Assembly (NCBI GenBank): GCA_002725275.1
Contig: PBOE01000017.1
Coordinates: 24,952-46,693 of the forward strand
From: Methanobacteriota archaeon
Lineage (GTDB): Archaea; Thermoplasmatota; Poseidoniia; Poseidoniales; Poseidoniaceae
Direction: 5' to 3'
Length of the DNA: 21,742 nucleotides
The translations under genes were made by a program, and so were the position numbers. This document shows positions 1 to 7,975 of this stretch, one piece after another (the stretch's first letter is position 1; each line of letters begins with the position of its first letter). The notes beneath the pieces are model-generated. The model ran no database searches, had not been told where the DNA came from, and saw nothing but the letters and a program-made list of their open reading frames with translations.

Positions 1-1603
1 GTTGGTTTGGGAAGGCCACCTTTCCCGCGGCGTTCACACCATCACGATGGAGGTCACCGACGACCGTGCCGAACATGCCAACCAGAGCAAGTCCTCCTCC
101 ATCCTGCTCACGGTTGACAACGCCGAGCCCGTGGCGGTCATCGCTTCACCACCGGCCCAAACCTTCGACAGTTCCGAGCTGATCTCCTTCTCCGCCAACG
201 GTTCAGGCGACTACGACGCCGCTTGTTCCACCTTCCCCATGGAAGGTGAATGGGTCTGTGCTGAGGTTGAACCGGCCACCGGTTCGGAATTCCTCGTGGT
301 CACGTGGACGAGCAGCCTCGACGGCCGGTTGACGCCCGAAGGTGAAGACTGGTTGTTGTTTGAACGTCGTTTGAGCGCCGGCGAACACGAGATCACGCTC
401 AGCGTCGACGACGGCATCCACGAGCCCGTCACAACCACTCGAACCATCACGGTCACCCCCTCCGCACCGGTGCTCGGCTTGGTGAGCCCGCAACCCGATA
501 CCGTTTATCCCTCCTCCACCACGTTCATGCTGGACGTCTCCCAGAGCGTGGATCATGACGGCGACGCCTTCACCATCACCCTGCGGTCATCGCAAGCGAA
601 CGAACCGCTGCTGGTCGACGTGGACCCCAACGAGCAACACGCTTTCACGCTCAACGCCGGCGAGCATCAGATGACGGTCTCCCTGACCGACGACACCGGT
701 GCCTCACGGGACGAAGGCTTTGCACTGACCGTGGTCGAATCTGCGCCGGTGTTGGTGTTGATCTCCCCGGAAAACCGCCAATCCATCGTTCCCGGTGGCG
801 CCCTGGTGCTCGAGGAAGCCTCCTACGACGCCGACAACGATTTGACCGTGCGAGAGTGGCGTCGCTACGCACCGGAACTCAGCGAGCCTGAGGTGGTGTC
901 CACCCGCTCAAAGGACGAACTCACGGGCCTGCTGCCCGGCGAATACCATCTCTCGCTCTACGTGGAAGACGCTCGTGGAAATTCGGTTGAACAGCACGTC
1001 AACATCACCATTCAATCGAGCCTCCCGTCACTCGACCGAAATTCACTGGTCCTGAACGCTGAGACTTTCACGCAGAACGAGGTGAACGTCCTGACCGTTC
1101 GCATCGCCCTCAGCGACCCCGATGGCACCACGGATGACGTTCGGGTCAACATCACCCTCGGCGTGCAGCAGTGGGAGGCCAACCTCACCGATGAGGACGG
1201 CGACGGTGTGTGGGAGGGTTCGCTTGAATGGCGCCCTGAGACCACCGGTCGTCCGCTGCTGAAGGTGGTGGCCAAGGACGGTGAGGGCGACCAAGCCAAC
1301 ATCGACTTCATGTCCAGAAACCTGGTGGTCGAAGCACCTGAAGATGACATGCGTGGCCTGCTCTTGGCCGGAGGTGCGCTCGGCCTGGTGTCCCTTGCGG
1401 GGCTCGTGGCCTTCGTGGCAGCACGCCGCCGCCGAGCACTCGAAGAAATCGATTTGCTGACCTCTTGGGACGCCTTCAAGGCGCCATCAAAGGCGACCGA
1501 AGCCGACCAAAAGTCAGCCCCAGCCCTCGAAGGCAACGCGATGGATGGAACCGAAGAGGTGCAGGCCGAACTCGAGACGGAGCTCGACCTTGATTTGGAG
1601 TGA
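1..1603 (+). CDS. Ig-like-repeat surface protein with C-terminal membrane anchor (5' end missing)
   Basis: The reading frame is open at the left window edge, so the N-terminus and any signal peptide are missing; 533 codons are visible. The visible part contains at least four Ig/PKD-like beta domains. Three begin with a similar phrase (AEPVAVIASP, SAPVLGLVSP, SAPVLVLISP), and a fourth begins near LPSLDRNSLVLNAETF. Motifs such as VDHDGDAF, DADNDL and DEDGDGVW are Asp-rich and may bind calcium. Near the C-terminus lies one hydrophobic helix (GLLLAGGALGLVSLAGLVAF), then ARRRRALEE and an acidic tail. This is the layout of an outward-facing protein with one C-terminal membrane anchor. No enzymatic motif is visible; adhesion or a surface-layer role is inferred. 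The stop lies 4 bases from the convergent stop of the GT2 gene. Confidence 0.8.
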   Translation, partial: LVWEGHLSRGVHTITMEVTDDRAEHANQSKSSSILLTVDNAEPVAVIASPPAQTFDSSELISFSANGSGDYDAACSTFPMEGEWVCAEVEPATGSEFLVVTWTSSLDGRLTPEGEDWLLFERRLSAGEHEITLSVDDGIHEPVTTTRTITVTPSAPVLGLVSPQPDTVYPSSTTFMLDVSQSVDHDGDAFTITLRSSQANEPLLVDVDPNEQHAFTLNAGEHQMTVSLTDDTGASRDEGFALTVVESAPVLVLISPENRQSIVPGGALVLEEASYDADNDLTVREWRRYAPELSEPEVVSTRSKDELTGLLPGEYHLSLYVEDARGNSVEQHVNITIQSSLPSLDRNSLVLNAETFTQNEVNVLTVRIALSDPDGTTDDVRVNITLGVQQWEANLTDEDGDGVWEGSLEWRPETTGRPLLKVVAKDGEGDQANIDFMSRNLVVEAPEDDMRGLLLAGGALGLVSLAGLVAFVAARRRRALEEIDLLTSWDAFKAPSKATEADQKSAPALEGNAMDGTEEVQAELETELDLDLE

Positions 1604-1607
1604 GATT

Positions 1608-2384
1608 TCACTTCGTTTGTTCAGGCAAGTCGCCGTTGTCGGAGTCCGGGTTGCTGGCCAAACCACCCCACGGCGTGCGGGTGCGGTGAAGGCCAAAACG
1701 GCGAGCAAAGAGGAATTTCAGGTTCTTCCATCCGTCGCCCCAGGTGTGAATCTCTGCTTCACCAACCCGAGGCCGGTAGGGGACGGAGATTTCGATGGCT
1801 TTCTTTTTGCCGAGATGGCGGCGGGCGAGGATTTTGATCTCCTCACTGAGCGGCATGCCGTCGTTGGTCGGGCGCATTTTTTCGTTCTCAAAGACGGACT
1901 TGCGAAACACCCACATCCCCGTTTGAGAATCTTTGATGCCGTACCAGAACAGCATGCGAGCGGTGAAGGAGAGCACCCAGTTGCCAAAGCCGTGGAGGCC
2001 CGACATGGACCCGTCCTCGGCCAGTGAAAGACGGTCGCAGGTGATGAAATCCAAGTCATCGTCCAGCAGCCGCTTGACGAGTTCGGGCACCAACTCGGCA
2101 GGGTAGGGGCAGTCGGCGTCCATCGTGACGATGACATCGTTCTTGGCAACGTCAAAGCCGGTTCGGTAGGCGCGACCGTAGCCCTTTCGTGGTTCCAGAT
2201 GGACGCGAATCCCCTTCTCGAGGGCGATTTCTCGGGTGCGATCGGACGAGTTGCCGTCAACGATCATGATCTCAAGGTCTTCGCACCAGCCACGGGGAAT
2301 GGCGTCGATGGTCGGTCCGAGGGCCTCCTCCTCGTTTCGCGTCGGCAAAATCACCGTGACGGAGACAGGTAAGACATCGCCCAT
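1608..2384 (-). CDS. GT2 family glycosyltransferase (dolichyl-phosphate sugar synthase-like)
   Basis: A GT-A fold, family 2 glycosyltransferase of about 258 aa. The N-terminus has the nucleotide-sugar binding strand VTVILPTRNEEEAL followed by EIMIVDGNSSDRT; the metal-binding DXD is in VTMDADCPYP. The DSQTGMWVFRK stretch and the length resemble dolichyl-phosphate mannose/glucose synthases, which load a sugar from GDP- or UDP-sugar onto a polyprenyl phosphate at the inner membrane face. No C-terminal membrane helices are present, so this is a soluble or peripheral enzyme. I start at the ATG whose A is at 2384 (MGDVLPVSV); a TTG at 2399 would add five residues. It diverges from the GT4 gene and lies among surface-protein genes, which fits a role in protein or lipid glycosylation. 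The actual donor and acceptor cannot be told. Confidence 0.85.
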   Translation of the reverse strand: MGDVLPVSVTVILPTRNEEEALGPTIDAIPRGWCEDLEIMIVDGNSSDRTREIALEKGIRVHLEPRKGYGRAYRTGFDVAKNDVIVTMDADCPYPAELVPELVKRLLDDDLDFITCDRLSLAEDGSMSGLHGFGNWVLSFTARMLFWYGIKDSQTGMWVFRKSVFENEKMRPTNDGMPLSEEIKILARRHLGKKKAIEISVPYRPRVGEAEIHTWGDGWKNLKFLFARRFGLHRTRTPWGGLASNPDSDNGDLPEQTK

Positions 2385-2466
2385 GGCTGTGCGACCCAAG
2401 GATTGCCCTTCAAAGGTTTGGCTGGAAGCGTGCCCGTCAACCGACGGCGGTCAATGACATTCAAAT

Positions 2467-2472
2467 GGAGGT
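2467..2472 (+). promoter_or_regulatory. Ribosome binding site of the GT4 gene
   Basis: GGAGGT is complementary to the archaeal 16S rRNA 3' end. It lies 8 nt before GTG 2481 and 5 nt before GTG 2478, but 17 nt before ATG 2490. It therefore favours a GTG start a few codons upstream of the first ATG of the conserved domain. Confidence 0.5.
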
Positions 2473-2480
2473 CCTTCGTG

Positions 2481-3755
2481 GTGCTTTCAATGCACATCGC
2501 CATGGTCTCGGGCGAGTATCCTCCTCGATGGGGCGGCATCGGCTCCGTGGTTTTCCATCTGGCGGGTCATTTGGCTCAGCGCGGCCACGACGTGACCATC
2601 ATCACGCGGACGCACAAACAGCCGACGCCGCAACAACCCGGCGTGAGCGTTCTCCAGGTTCCCTGGCTCAAAGCACCCATGGCGTTCACCCGGTCCTACG
2701 GAAAGCACGCCCTCACCGAACTTCGTCGCCTTCACAAGGTCAAACCGGTGGACGTCGTTCACACGCTTTTACCGCTCGTGAGCTGGACGGCCAAGGAATA
2801 CCTGTGGGTGGAAGAGCACATCGCCCCCGTGGTTTCGGCGCTCAACGGCAGCTGGATCGGGGAGCGAGAGGGGATGAAACTTGCAGCCCGCCACAACGAG
2901 GCGGCCACGTGGAAGAACCCCAACGACCTCGCCATTTTGCTCACCGGAGGCTACTACGCCAAGTACGAACAAGCGGGCGTGGAACACTCAAGCGTCTCCG
3001 TTGCCATTTCAGATTCAACACGGCGTGAATTTGAGCAGTGGTATCGACCACCGGAGGAATGGCACTGTGAAACAGTGCTCTACGGAGTGGACCACAAGGT
3101 GTTCCGTCCGATGAACCACGACCACGAAGAGGAGCAACTGGCTTACGAAGCCCTTCGCAAGTCCTACGATGCGGCCGACGAAGCGGCCTTGTGCGGCCGT
3201 CCGGACACGGCCACCCCACTCTTGTTGGCCGTGGGGCGCTTGGTGGCGCGGAAAGGCCACCGAACCCTGCTCCGTTCCATGCCGTCCATCCTCAAACAGC
3301 ATCCGGGCGCCCGACTGGTCATCATCGGGCGAGGCCACATGCGGAAAACGCTGATGCGTCAGGCGAAACGCTTGGGCATCGCTCACGCCGTTCACATTCA
3401 GCCCGGCATGAGTTTTGAGCAGTTGGCGCTCCATTTCCGCGCGGCCGATTTGGTCGTCTACCCGTCCTACTACGAAGGTCAGGGCCTGATTCCACTGGAG
3501 GCCCTGGCCAGCGGGACGCCGGTGGTGACGGTGGACCAACCACCGCTCACAGAAATGATCGACGAATCGGTGGGCGGTCTGTTTGCCTGCGGCGACCATG
3601 AGGATTTAGCCCGAGCCGTGAACCACTGCCTTGACCATCCCGAGGAGCGGACTCAACAGATGCAACGTGGACGCCAACGCGTGCTTGAACGCTTCACGTA
3701 CGAGCACAACGCCGAAGCCTACGAGGCCATCTACGCTTCGCTGTTCGACGAGTGA
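2481..3755 (+). CDS. GT4 family glycosyltransferase (GT-B fold)
   Basis: A two-domain GT-B glycosyltransferase of about 424 aa. The N-terminal acceptor domain opens with MHIAMVSGEYPPRWGGIG and the usual VVFHLAGHLAQRGHDVTIIT helix. The C-terminal nucleotide-sugar domain carries LLLAVGRLVARKGHRTLL, ARLVIIGRG and the family EX7E signature in SYYEGQGLIPLEALASGTPVV (first Glu near residue 332). Such enzymes transfer a sugar from an activated donor to lipid carriers, glycans or proteins in the cytoplasm. The start is uncertain between GTG 2478/2481, supported by GGAGGT, and ATG 2490. It is divergent from the GT2 gene and followed 47 nt later by a lipoprotein gene, possibly in the same transcript. 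Substrate unknown; a surface glycan role is inferred from context. Confidence 0.87.
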   Translation: MLSMHIAMVSGEYPPRWGGIGSVVFHLAGHLAQRGHDVTIITRTHKQPTPQQPGVSVLQVPWLKAPMAFTRSYGKHALTELRRLHKVKPVDVVHTLLPLVSWTAKEYLWVEEHIAPVVSALNGSWIGEREGMKLAARHNEAATWKNPNDLAILLTGGYYAKYEQAGVEHSSVSVAISDSTRREFEQWYRPPEEWHCETVLYGVDHKVFRPMNHDHEEEQLAYEALRKSYDAADEAALCGRPDTATPLLLAVGRLVARKGHRTLLRSMPSILKQHPGARLVIIGRGHMRKTLMRQAKRLGIAHAVHIQPGMSFEQLALHFRAADLVVYPSYYEGQGLIPLEALASGTPVVTVDQPPLTEMIDESVGGLFACGDHEDLARAVNHCLDHPEERTQQMQRGRQRVLERFTYEHNAEAYEAIYASLFDE

Positions 3756-3802
3756 AAGCGCTCGTCCGTAAGGTTCTCATTGGTGAGCATCGACCACCCA
3801 CC

Positions 3803-5284
3803 ATGCGAGCACGCGCTGTGTTTCTCTCCCTTTTGGTCGCCACCCTCTCCCTCTCCGGCTGTTTCGGCGAAGAAGAGGTCATGACGGTGGTTGAACCTGA
3901 GGTTGAAGAACAACCTCGCGTGTTTGTGACCGACAAGAACGGTGTCTCCGTCGACACGATGCCGCTGGAGATGACCTTCCAGTTCAGCGACGTTGGTGAA
4001 ACGGGTAAAGAGCCCAGCATTGGCATCACCTCCAGCGGTTGCATCTTTTTCATCGCCATGGAGAAGGTCATGCGGTCGTGCGACGGTGGCCTGACTTGGG
4101 AGGAGACCCAAGACCCCGTGATGTGTTCTCCGACCACCAGCGACCCCTACGGCTGGGTTGACCCGATCACCGACCGCGTGTTTGGCGTCCAGATGATCGG
4201 CCTCGAAACCTCGTGGATCTGCTGGAGCGACGATGACGGTCAGACGTGGATGGGCAACCCCCACGATTCGGGGACCACGCCCCTCAACGACCACATCAAA
4301 CTCGCCAGCGGCCCGTGGACGTCCAGCGGCTACGGCGCCTTGGGCCAGTTCACCGGCAGTTTCTACGAAACCGCGGTGTACTACTGCTACAACAAACTCG
4401 CCGGTATTTTCTGCTTCACCAGCTTTGACGGCGGTGCGAGTTTTGAGGCGGGCGGCCAAATCGTCGGCCTCGCCACCACCAACGGCGGTTTGCACGGGGC
4501 GATTTCCACGGCGCCCGACGGCACGGTTTACGTCACGCCTCGCGTGGCCACGCCCACGGTCATCGTTTCCAAAGACAACGGCTTCTCGTGGTTTGAACGC
4601 TACATGGGCGAAGACGTGGGGACCCCCAACCCTCGCAAGAACTCCGAAGTCTCGACCGACAGCGCCTCGAACGCCTACCACGTGTGGACGGGCGCAGACG
4701 AGGGCATCTACATGTCTCGTTCCATGGATTCGGGCGAGACGTGGGAGCAGGAGAGCATCCGCATCTCCCCCGTCGAAGTCATCTCCTCGGTCTTCCCGCA
4801 AACCGATGCGGGCGACCCCGGGCGCATTGCCATCACCTACCTGGGCAGCGAGAACGCCGAGATGCTCAACCAGTCGGACATCGACGGCAACCCGTGGGAC
4901 GGCAACGCTCACTACGCCCCCAACAACGCGACCTACCACCTCTACATCACGTACAGCCTCAACGCCCTGGATGATGATCCGGTCTTCCACACCTACCGTG
5001 TCACCGACGACCCCGTTCAGGTCGGCTCCATCTGCTTGAACTCGGGTGATTGCCGAGACATCGGCGGATCAAACCGAAACCTGCTGGATTTCAACGACCT
5101 TCACATCGACCGTGAAGGCCGGGTTTACGTTGCGTTTGCTGACGGGTGCACCGGCGACTGTGCGACGAATGAAAACGCCACGGCCGCTGATTCTCGAGAC
5201 GGGCGCGGGTCGGTCTACTACCTTGCCAGCGGCCCGAGCCTCATCGAAGAATTCGGTCTCATGATGCCCCTCATCGACGAGTGA
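3803..5284 (+). CDS. Exported lipoprotein with sialidase-like (Asp-box/BNR) beta-propeller
   Basis: A protein of 493 aa beginning MRARAVFLSLLVATLSLSGC, a signal peptide ending in a lipobox (LSGC, Cys20), so it is predicted to be lipid-anchored on the outer face of the membrane. Five Asp-boxes of the form SxDxGxxW/F occur near residues 92 (SCDGGLTW), 142 (SDDDGQTW), 207 (SFDGGASF), 256 (SKDNGFSW) and 307 (SMDSGETW), spaced about 50-65 residues, as expected for blades of a six-bladed sialidase-type propeller. I did not identify the Arg triad and Tyr/Glu pair of true sialidases, so a glycan-binding or structural role is as likely as hydrolysis. The frame is open back to GTG 3752, overlapping the GT4 stop, but the lipobox spacing favours ATG 3803. 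It ends 5 nt from the convergent crtB stop. Confidence 0.75.
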   Translation: MRARAVFLSLLVATLSLSGCFGEEEVMTVVEPEVEEQPRVFVTDKNGVSVDTMPLEMTFQFSDVGETGKEPSIGITSSGCIFFIAMEKVMRSCDGGLTWEETQDPVMCSPTTSDPYGWVDPITDRVFGVQMIGLETSWICWSDDDGQTWMGNPHDSGTTPLNDHIKLASGPWTSSGYGALGQFTGSFYETAVYYCYNKLAGIFCFTSFDGGASFEAGGQIVGLATTNGGLHGAISTAPDGTVYVTPRVATPTVIVSKDNGFSWFERYMGEDVGTPNPRKNSEVSTDSASNAYHVWTGADEGIYMSRSMDSGETWEQESIRISPVEVISSVFPQTDAGDPGRIAITYLGSENAEMLNQSDIDGNPWDGNAHYAPNNATYHLYITYSLNALDDDPVFHTYRVTDDPVQVGSICLNSGDCRDIGGSNRNLLDFNDLHIDREGRVYVAFADGCTGDCATNENATAADSRDGRGSVYYLASGPSLIEEFGLMMPLIDE

Positions 5285-5289
5285 GAGCA

Positions 5290-6282
5290 TCAAGCGAACA
5301 AGCGGGCTCGAATCTTGCGCAGGCTGAGCCTGAGGCCCAGAAGCCCCTTTCGCAAGGTGGACAACTTCACCGGTTGCGTGAACACGTCGCCGGATCGGCG
5401 AACGATTTCGTTGAGGATGGAGGTGTAAGCATCGGCCATGATCTCCGGTTGCACCCTTGCTCGACCGTCGAGGTAGCCAAAGAGGTGGTTAGCGGAAGTT
5501 TGGTGACGCTTGATCACGTCAACGTATTCGACAACGAAGCCCTTCCATGCGAGGGTTTCAGCGATGGCCTCGGTGCTCAACATCTCGAGGGAGATGTTGT
5601 GCGTTGCAAGCACCTCAAGCGGGAGGTAAATTCGACCCCGTTCGAGGTCTTCGTTGATGTCGCGAAGCACGTTGATGAGTTGCATTTGGATGCCCAAATC
5701 GATGGCGTGAAGACGGGCCGCACGGTCCTCGTAGCCGTAGATTTCAATCAGAATGAGGCCCACGGCAGAGGCGACTTTGTAGCAGTAGGATCGAAGTTCG
5801 TCCCACGTCTGGTTTCGGACGGGATAGAGGTCGTCTTCCATGCCTTCAATGACGGTTTCGAAATCGGCGAGTTTGATGGGGTAGCGCTTGAAGACGTCCT
5901 GAAGCGCGACGAAAATCGGGTGATCGTCATCCGACAGGGTTTGGTCGGCTGCCTCTTCGAGTTTGAGGCGAATGTCCACCAGCGCCATCATTCGGCGTCG
6001 GTGCTCATCGGGCGCCAACGAGGGCGTGGCACCCGCATGGAGTTCGTTCACCACGGCTTGGCGGCGTTCCGTCGCTTCTCGCAAGGCCTCGGTCTCCAGG
6101 ATGGTGGGCTCTTCATCGCCGTCGACGATGTCGTCGACCCATCGGCACAAGGCGTAAACGGCGTGAACCGCACGGCGTTTGTCGGGTTGGAGAGCACTGA
6201 ACGAGGAATAGAACGTGGTGGATGCGTTTCGACACACGGCCTCGCAAAACGCATAGGCCTCGTCAAGACGGTGCTGTTCCAT
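5290..6282 (-). CDS. crtB: Phytoene synthase (squalene/phytoene synthase family)
   Basis: Condenses two geranylgeranyl diphosphates head-to-head to phytoene, the first committed step of C40 carotenoid synthesis. The protein is about 330 aa. The two Mg-diphosphate binding motifs are visible: DDIVD at residues 50-54 within YALCRWVDDIVDGDE, and DINED at about 208-212 within QLINVLRDINEDLERGR followed by IYLP. The YCYKVASAVG helix also matches the family. C30 squalene-type activity is not excluded by motifs alone, but the adjoining crtI supports phytoene. I use ATG 6282; a GTG at 6291, directly after the crtI stop, would add three residues. Downstream of and co-transcribed with crtI. No lycopene cyclase or rhodopsin gene is in view. 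Confidence 0.93.
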   Translation of the reverse strand: MEQHRLDEAYAFCEAVCRNASTTFYSSFSALQPDKRRAVHAVYALCRWVDDIVDGDEEPTILETEALREATERRQAVVNELHAGATPSLAPDEHRRRMMALVDIRLKLEEAADQTLSDDDHPIFVALQDVFKRYPIKLADFETVIEGMEDDLYPVRNQTWDELRSYCYKVASAVGLILIEIYGYEDRAARLHAIDLGIQMQLINVLRDINEDLERGRIYLPLEVLATHNISLEMLSTEAIAETLAWKGFVVEYVDVIKRHQTSANHLFGYLDGRARVQPEIMADAYTSILNEIVRRSGDVFTQPVKLSTLRKGLLGLRLSLRKIRARLFA

Positions 6283-6291
6283 GGTGACCAC

Positions 6292-7905
6292 TCAAGCAGA
6301 TGTTGGGGTGCCGCTTGACGGTTCTTTTGAGGTTTTGTTGAGGGCAGCCCGCCCTTGTTTGGAGCGCTTGCGACTCTCAAACCACGTGTCAACGCCGTTC
6401 CAGTCGGGGATGATGCCCAAGCTGTCGAGCAGCAACTTGCTGCTGATGCGGGCGGATTCGTAAATCACGGGCAGGCCGCTGCCGGGGTGGGTGCCGCCGC
6501 CGACGAGGTAGAGGTTGTTGATCTCGTCAAACTGGTTCTTTGGTCGTCGCCAGAGCATCTGGTCGAGCCCGTGAGCCAAGTTGAACACGGCCCCTCGGTA
6601 GCAGTGGTCGCCCCAGTCTTCGGGCGTGATGATCATCTCGGTCACGATGTGGTCTCGCAGGCCTTCAAAGCCAAGCTTCTCTTCAATCTGGTCGAGGACA
6701 CGGTCTCTGTAAGCGTCCTTTTCCTTTGACCAGTCGATGTTTTCATGGATGTGGGAGACGGGAACGAGGGCGTAAACGGTCGAGCAGCCCTCGGGGGCCA
6801 GACTCGGGTCGACCACGCATGCGTTTTGAACGTAGACCGACGGATCGTCCCACGTCAGTTTGTGGTTCTTCTCGATGTCTTCGAGGTTCTTCTGATAGTT
6901 GGCAGAAGCGTAGATTTGGTGGTGCGGGAGGTCTTCGTAGGTTTTGTCGATGCCCAGGTAAATCATGAAGGTCGAGCAGGAATATTTCTTGCCGTCGAGC
7001 TTCTTGTTGGTCCATTTCTTGCGAACGTTGTCGGGGAAGAGTTGGGTCATCCCTTGGGCAAAGTCAGCGTTCATGACAACTTTGTCAGCGAAGAATTCGC
7101 CTTGCTTGGTGCGGACGCCCTTGATGGTCTTGCCGTCCATGATGACCGATTCAACGGCTTCGTTCATGCGGAATGTCACGCCGAGGTCTTTGGCGATGCT
7201 CGCCATGCGTTCGCTGACGCTGCCGAGTCCACCGATCGGGTGGAAGATGCCGTATTCGTATTCGAGGAAAGCGAGCATGGTGAACAGGCTGGGGCAGTTG
7301 AACGGGGACATGCCGAGGTACTTGGTTTGGAACGACATGGCCAACATCAACCGATCGTCGTCAAAGAGTTTCATCAAGTCGCCAGCGACTGAGCGCTGGG
7401 GGCGAAGGACGCCGGCCACGCGCATGGCTCGCTTGGAGAGAAGATCGGTGGGGCCGTACCAGGGCTCCTGCAGGCAGGCCTTTGACTTGTGGAGTTTCAC
7501 ACGGTTGTCCGCCACGTACCGGCGGAAGGCGTTGGCGTTGTGGTCGCCGGAGAGCGCACGAATGCGTTCGGTCATTTCGTCGAGGTCGCTGGTGCAGTCG
7601 AGCTGACCGCCCTGACCGAAGATGAGTCGGTAGTTGAGGTCCAACTTGTGCAGGTTAAGTTCTTCGTGAGCGTCCATGCCAATGGCCTTGAAAATGTCTT
7701 CAATGACTTCGGGGTAGTGGAAGAACGTCGGTCCGAGGTCAAACTTGAACCCGTCTCGGTCAAACACTTTGTTTCGACCGCCAACGGCGCTGGAGCGCTC
7801 GAAAACCGTGACGTCAACGCCCGATTTTGCCAGCAACAGCGCGGATGCGAGGCCGCCCGGGCCTGCCCCGATGATGGCCACTTTTGGTTGAGAACTTCCA
7901 GTCAT
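6292..7905 (-). CDS. crtI: Phytoene desaturase (CrtI-type FAD oxidoreductase)
   Basis: Desaturates phytoene towards lycopene using FAD, at the membrane. From ATG 7905 the protein is 537 aa, normal for CrtI. The N-terminal dinucleotide motif is KVAIIGAGPGGLASALLLA with FERSSAVGGR after it. The C-terminal family signature is NLYLVGGGTHPGSGLPVI followed by YESARISSKLLLDSLG. An upstream in-frame ATG at 7929 would add eight basic residues, but a TATA box at 7927-7934 would then overlap the coding start. The 29 nt spacing from that TATA to ATG 7905 matches the ribA promoter, so 7905 is preferred. It leads the crtI-crtB pair and follows the ribA-kinase operon on the same strand, separated by an AT-rich inverted repeat. 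Carotene isomer and number of desaturation steps cannot be inferred; CrtN-like activity is a less likely alternative. Confidence 0.93.
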   Translation of the reverse strand: MTGSSQPKVAIIGAGPGGLASALLLAKSGVDVTVFERSSAVGGRNKVFDRDGFKFDLGPTFFHYPEVIEDIFKAIGMDAHEELNLHKLDLNYRLIFGQGGQLDCTSDLDEMTERIRALSGDHNANAFRRYVADNRVKLHKSKACLQEPWYGPTDLLSKRAMRVAGVLRPQRSVAGDLMKLFDDDRLMLAMSFQTKYLGMSPFNCPSLFTMLAFLEYEYGIFHPIGGLGSVSERMASIAKDLGVTFRMNEAVESVIMDGKTIKGVRTKQGEFFADKVVMNADFAQGMTQLFPDNVRKKWTNKKLDGKKYSCSTFMIYLGIDKTYEDLPHHQIYASANYQKNLEDIEKNHKLTWDDPSVYVQNACVVDPSLAPEGCSTVYALVPVSHIHENIDWSKEKDAYRDRVLDQIEEKLGFEGLRDHIVTEMIITPEDWGDHCYRGAVFNLAHGLDQMLWRRPKNQFDEINNLYLVGGGTHPGSGLPVIYESARISSKLLLDSLGIIPDWNGVDTWFESRKRSKQGRAALNKTSKEPSSGTPTSA

Positions 7906-7926
7906 AGTCCTCGCTGAGCGCTTAGG

Positions 7927-7934
7927 CATATAAA
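7927..7934 (-). promoter_or_regulatory. TATA box of crtI-crtB
   Basis: On the minus strand this reads TTTATATG. Its first T lies 29 nt before ATG 7905, nearly the same geometry as the ribA promoter (30 nt), suggesting leaderless initiation at or next to the start codon. The prediction rests on spacing and composition only. Confidence 0.6.
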
Positions 7935-7946
7935 TGGCGGTTTTTG

Positions 7947-7965
7947 TTCATAAAAAATTTATGAA
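7947..7965. repeat. Perfect 8-bp-arm inverted repeat between kinase gene and crtI
   Basis: TTCATAAA / AAA / TTTATGAA is a perfect palindrome with a 3-base centre, lying just after the kinase stop and just upstream of the crtI TATA box. On the minus strand it contains a six-T run, with a further five-T run adjoining it upstream at 7964-7968. It could end the upstream operon (archaeal termination uses T-tracts), act as an operator or upstream element of crtI, or be a second TATA centred 27 nt before ATG 7929. Confidence 0.6.
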
Positions 7966-7975
7966 AAATAACACT

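Noticed and set aside
3731..4990. Long open frame on the minus strand opposite the Asp-box lipoprotein
   Set aside because: It is antisense to a gene with signal peptide, lipobox and five Asp-boxes; its own translation is Val/Arg/Gly-rich with no motif, as expected from GC-biased codons.
5281..6318. Long plus-strand frame across crtB
   Set aside because: The minus strand encodes an unmistakable phytoene synthase; the plus frame has no recognisable domain.
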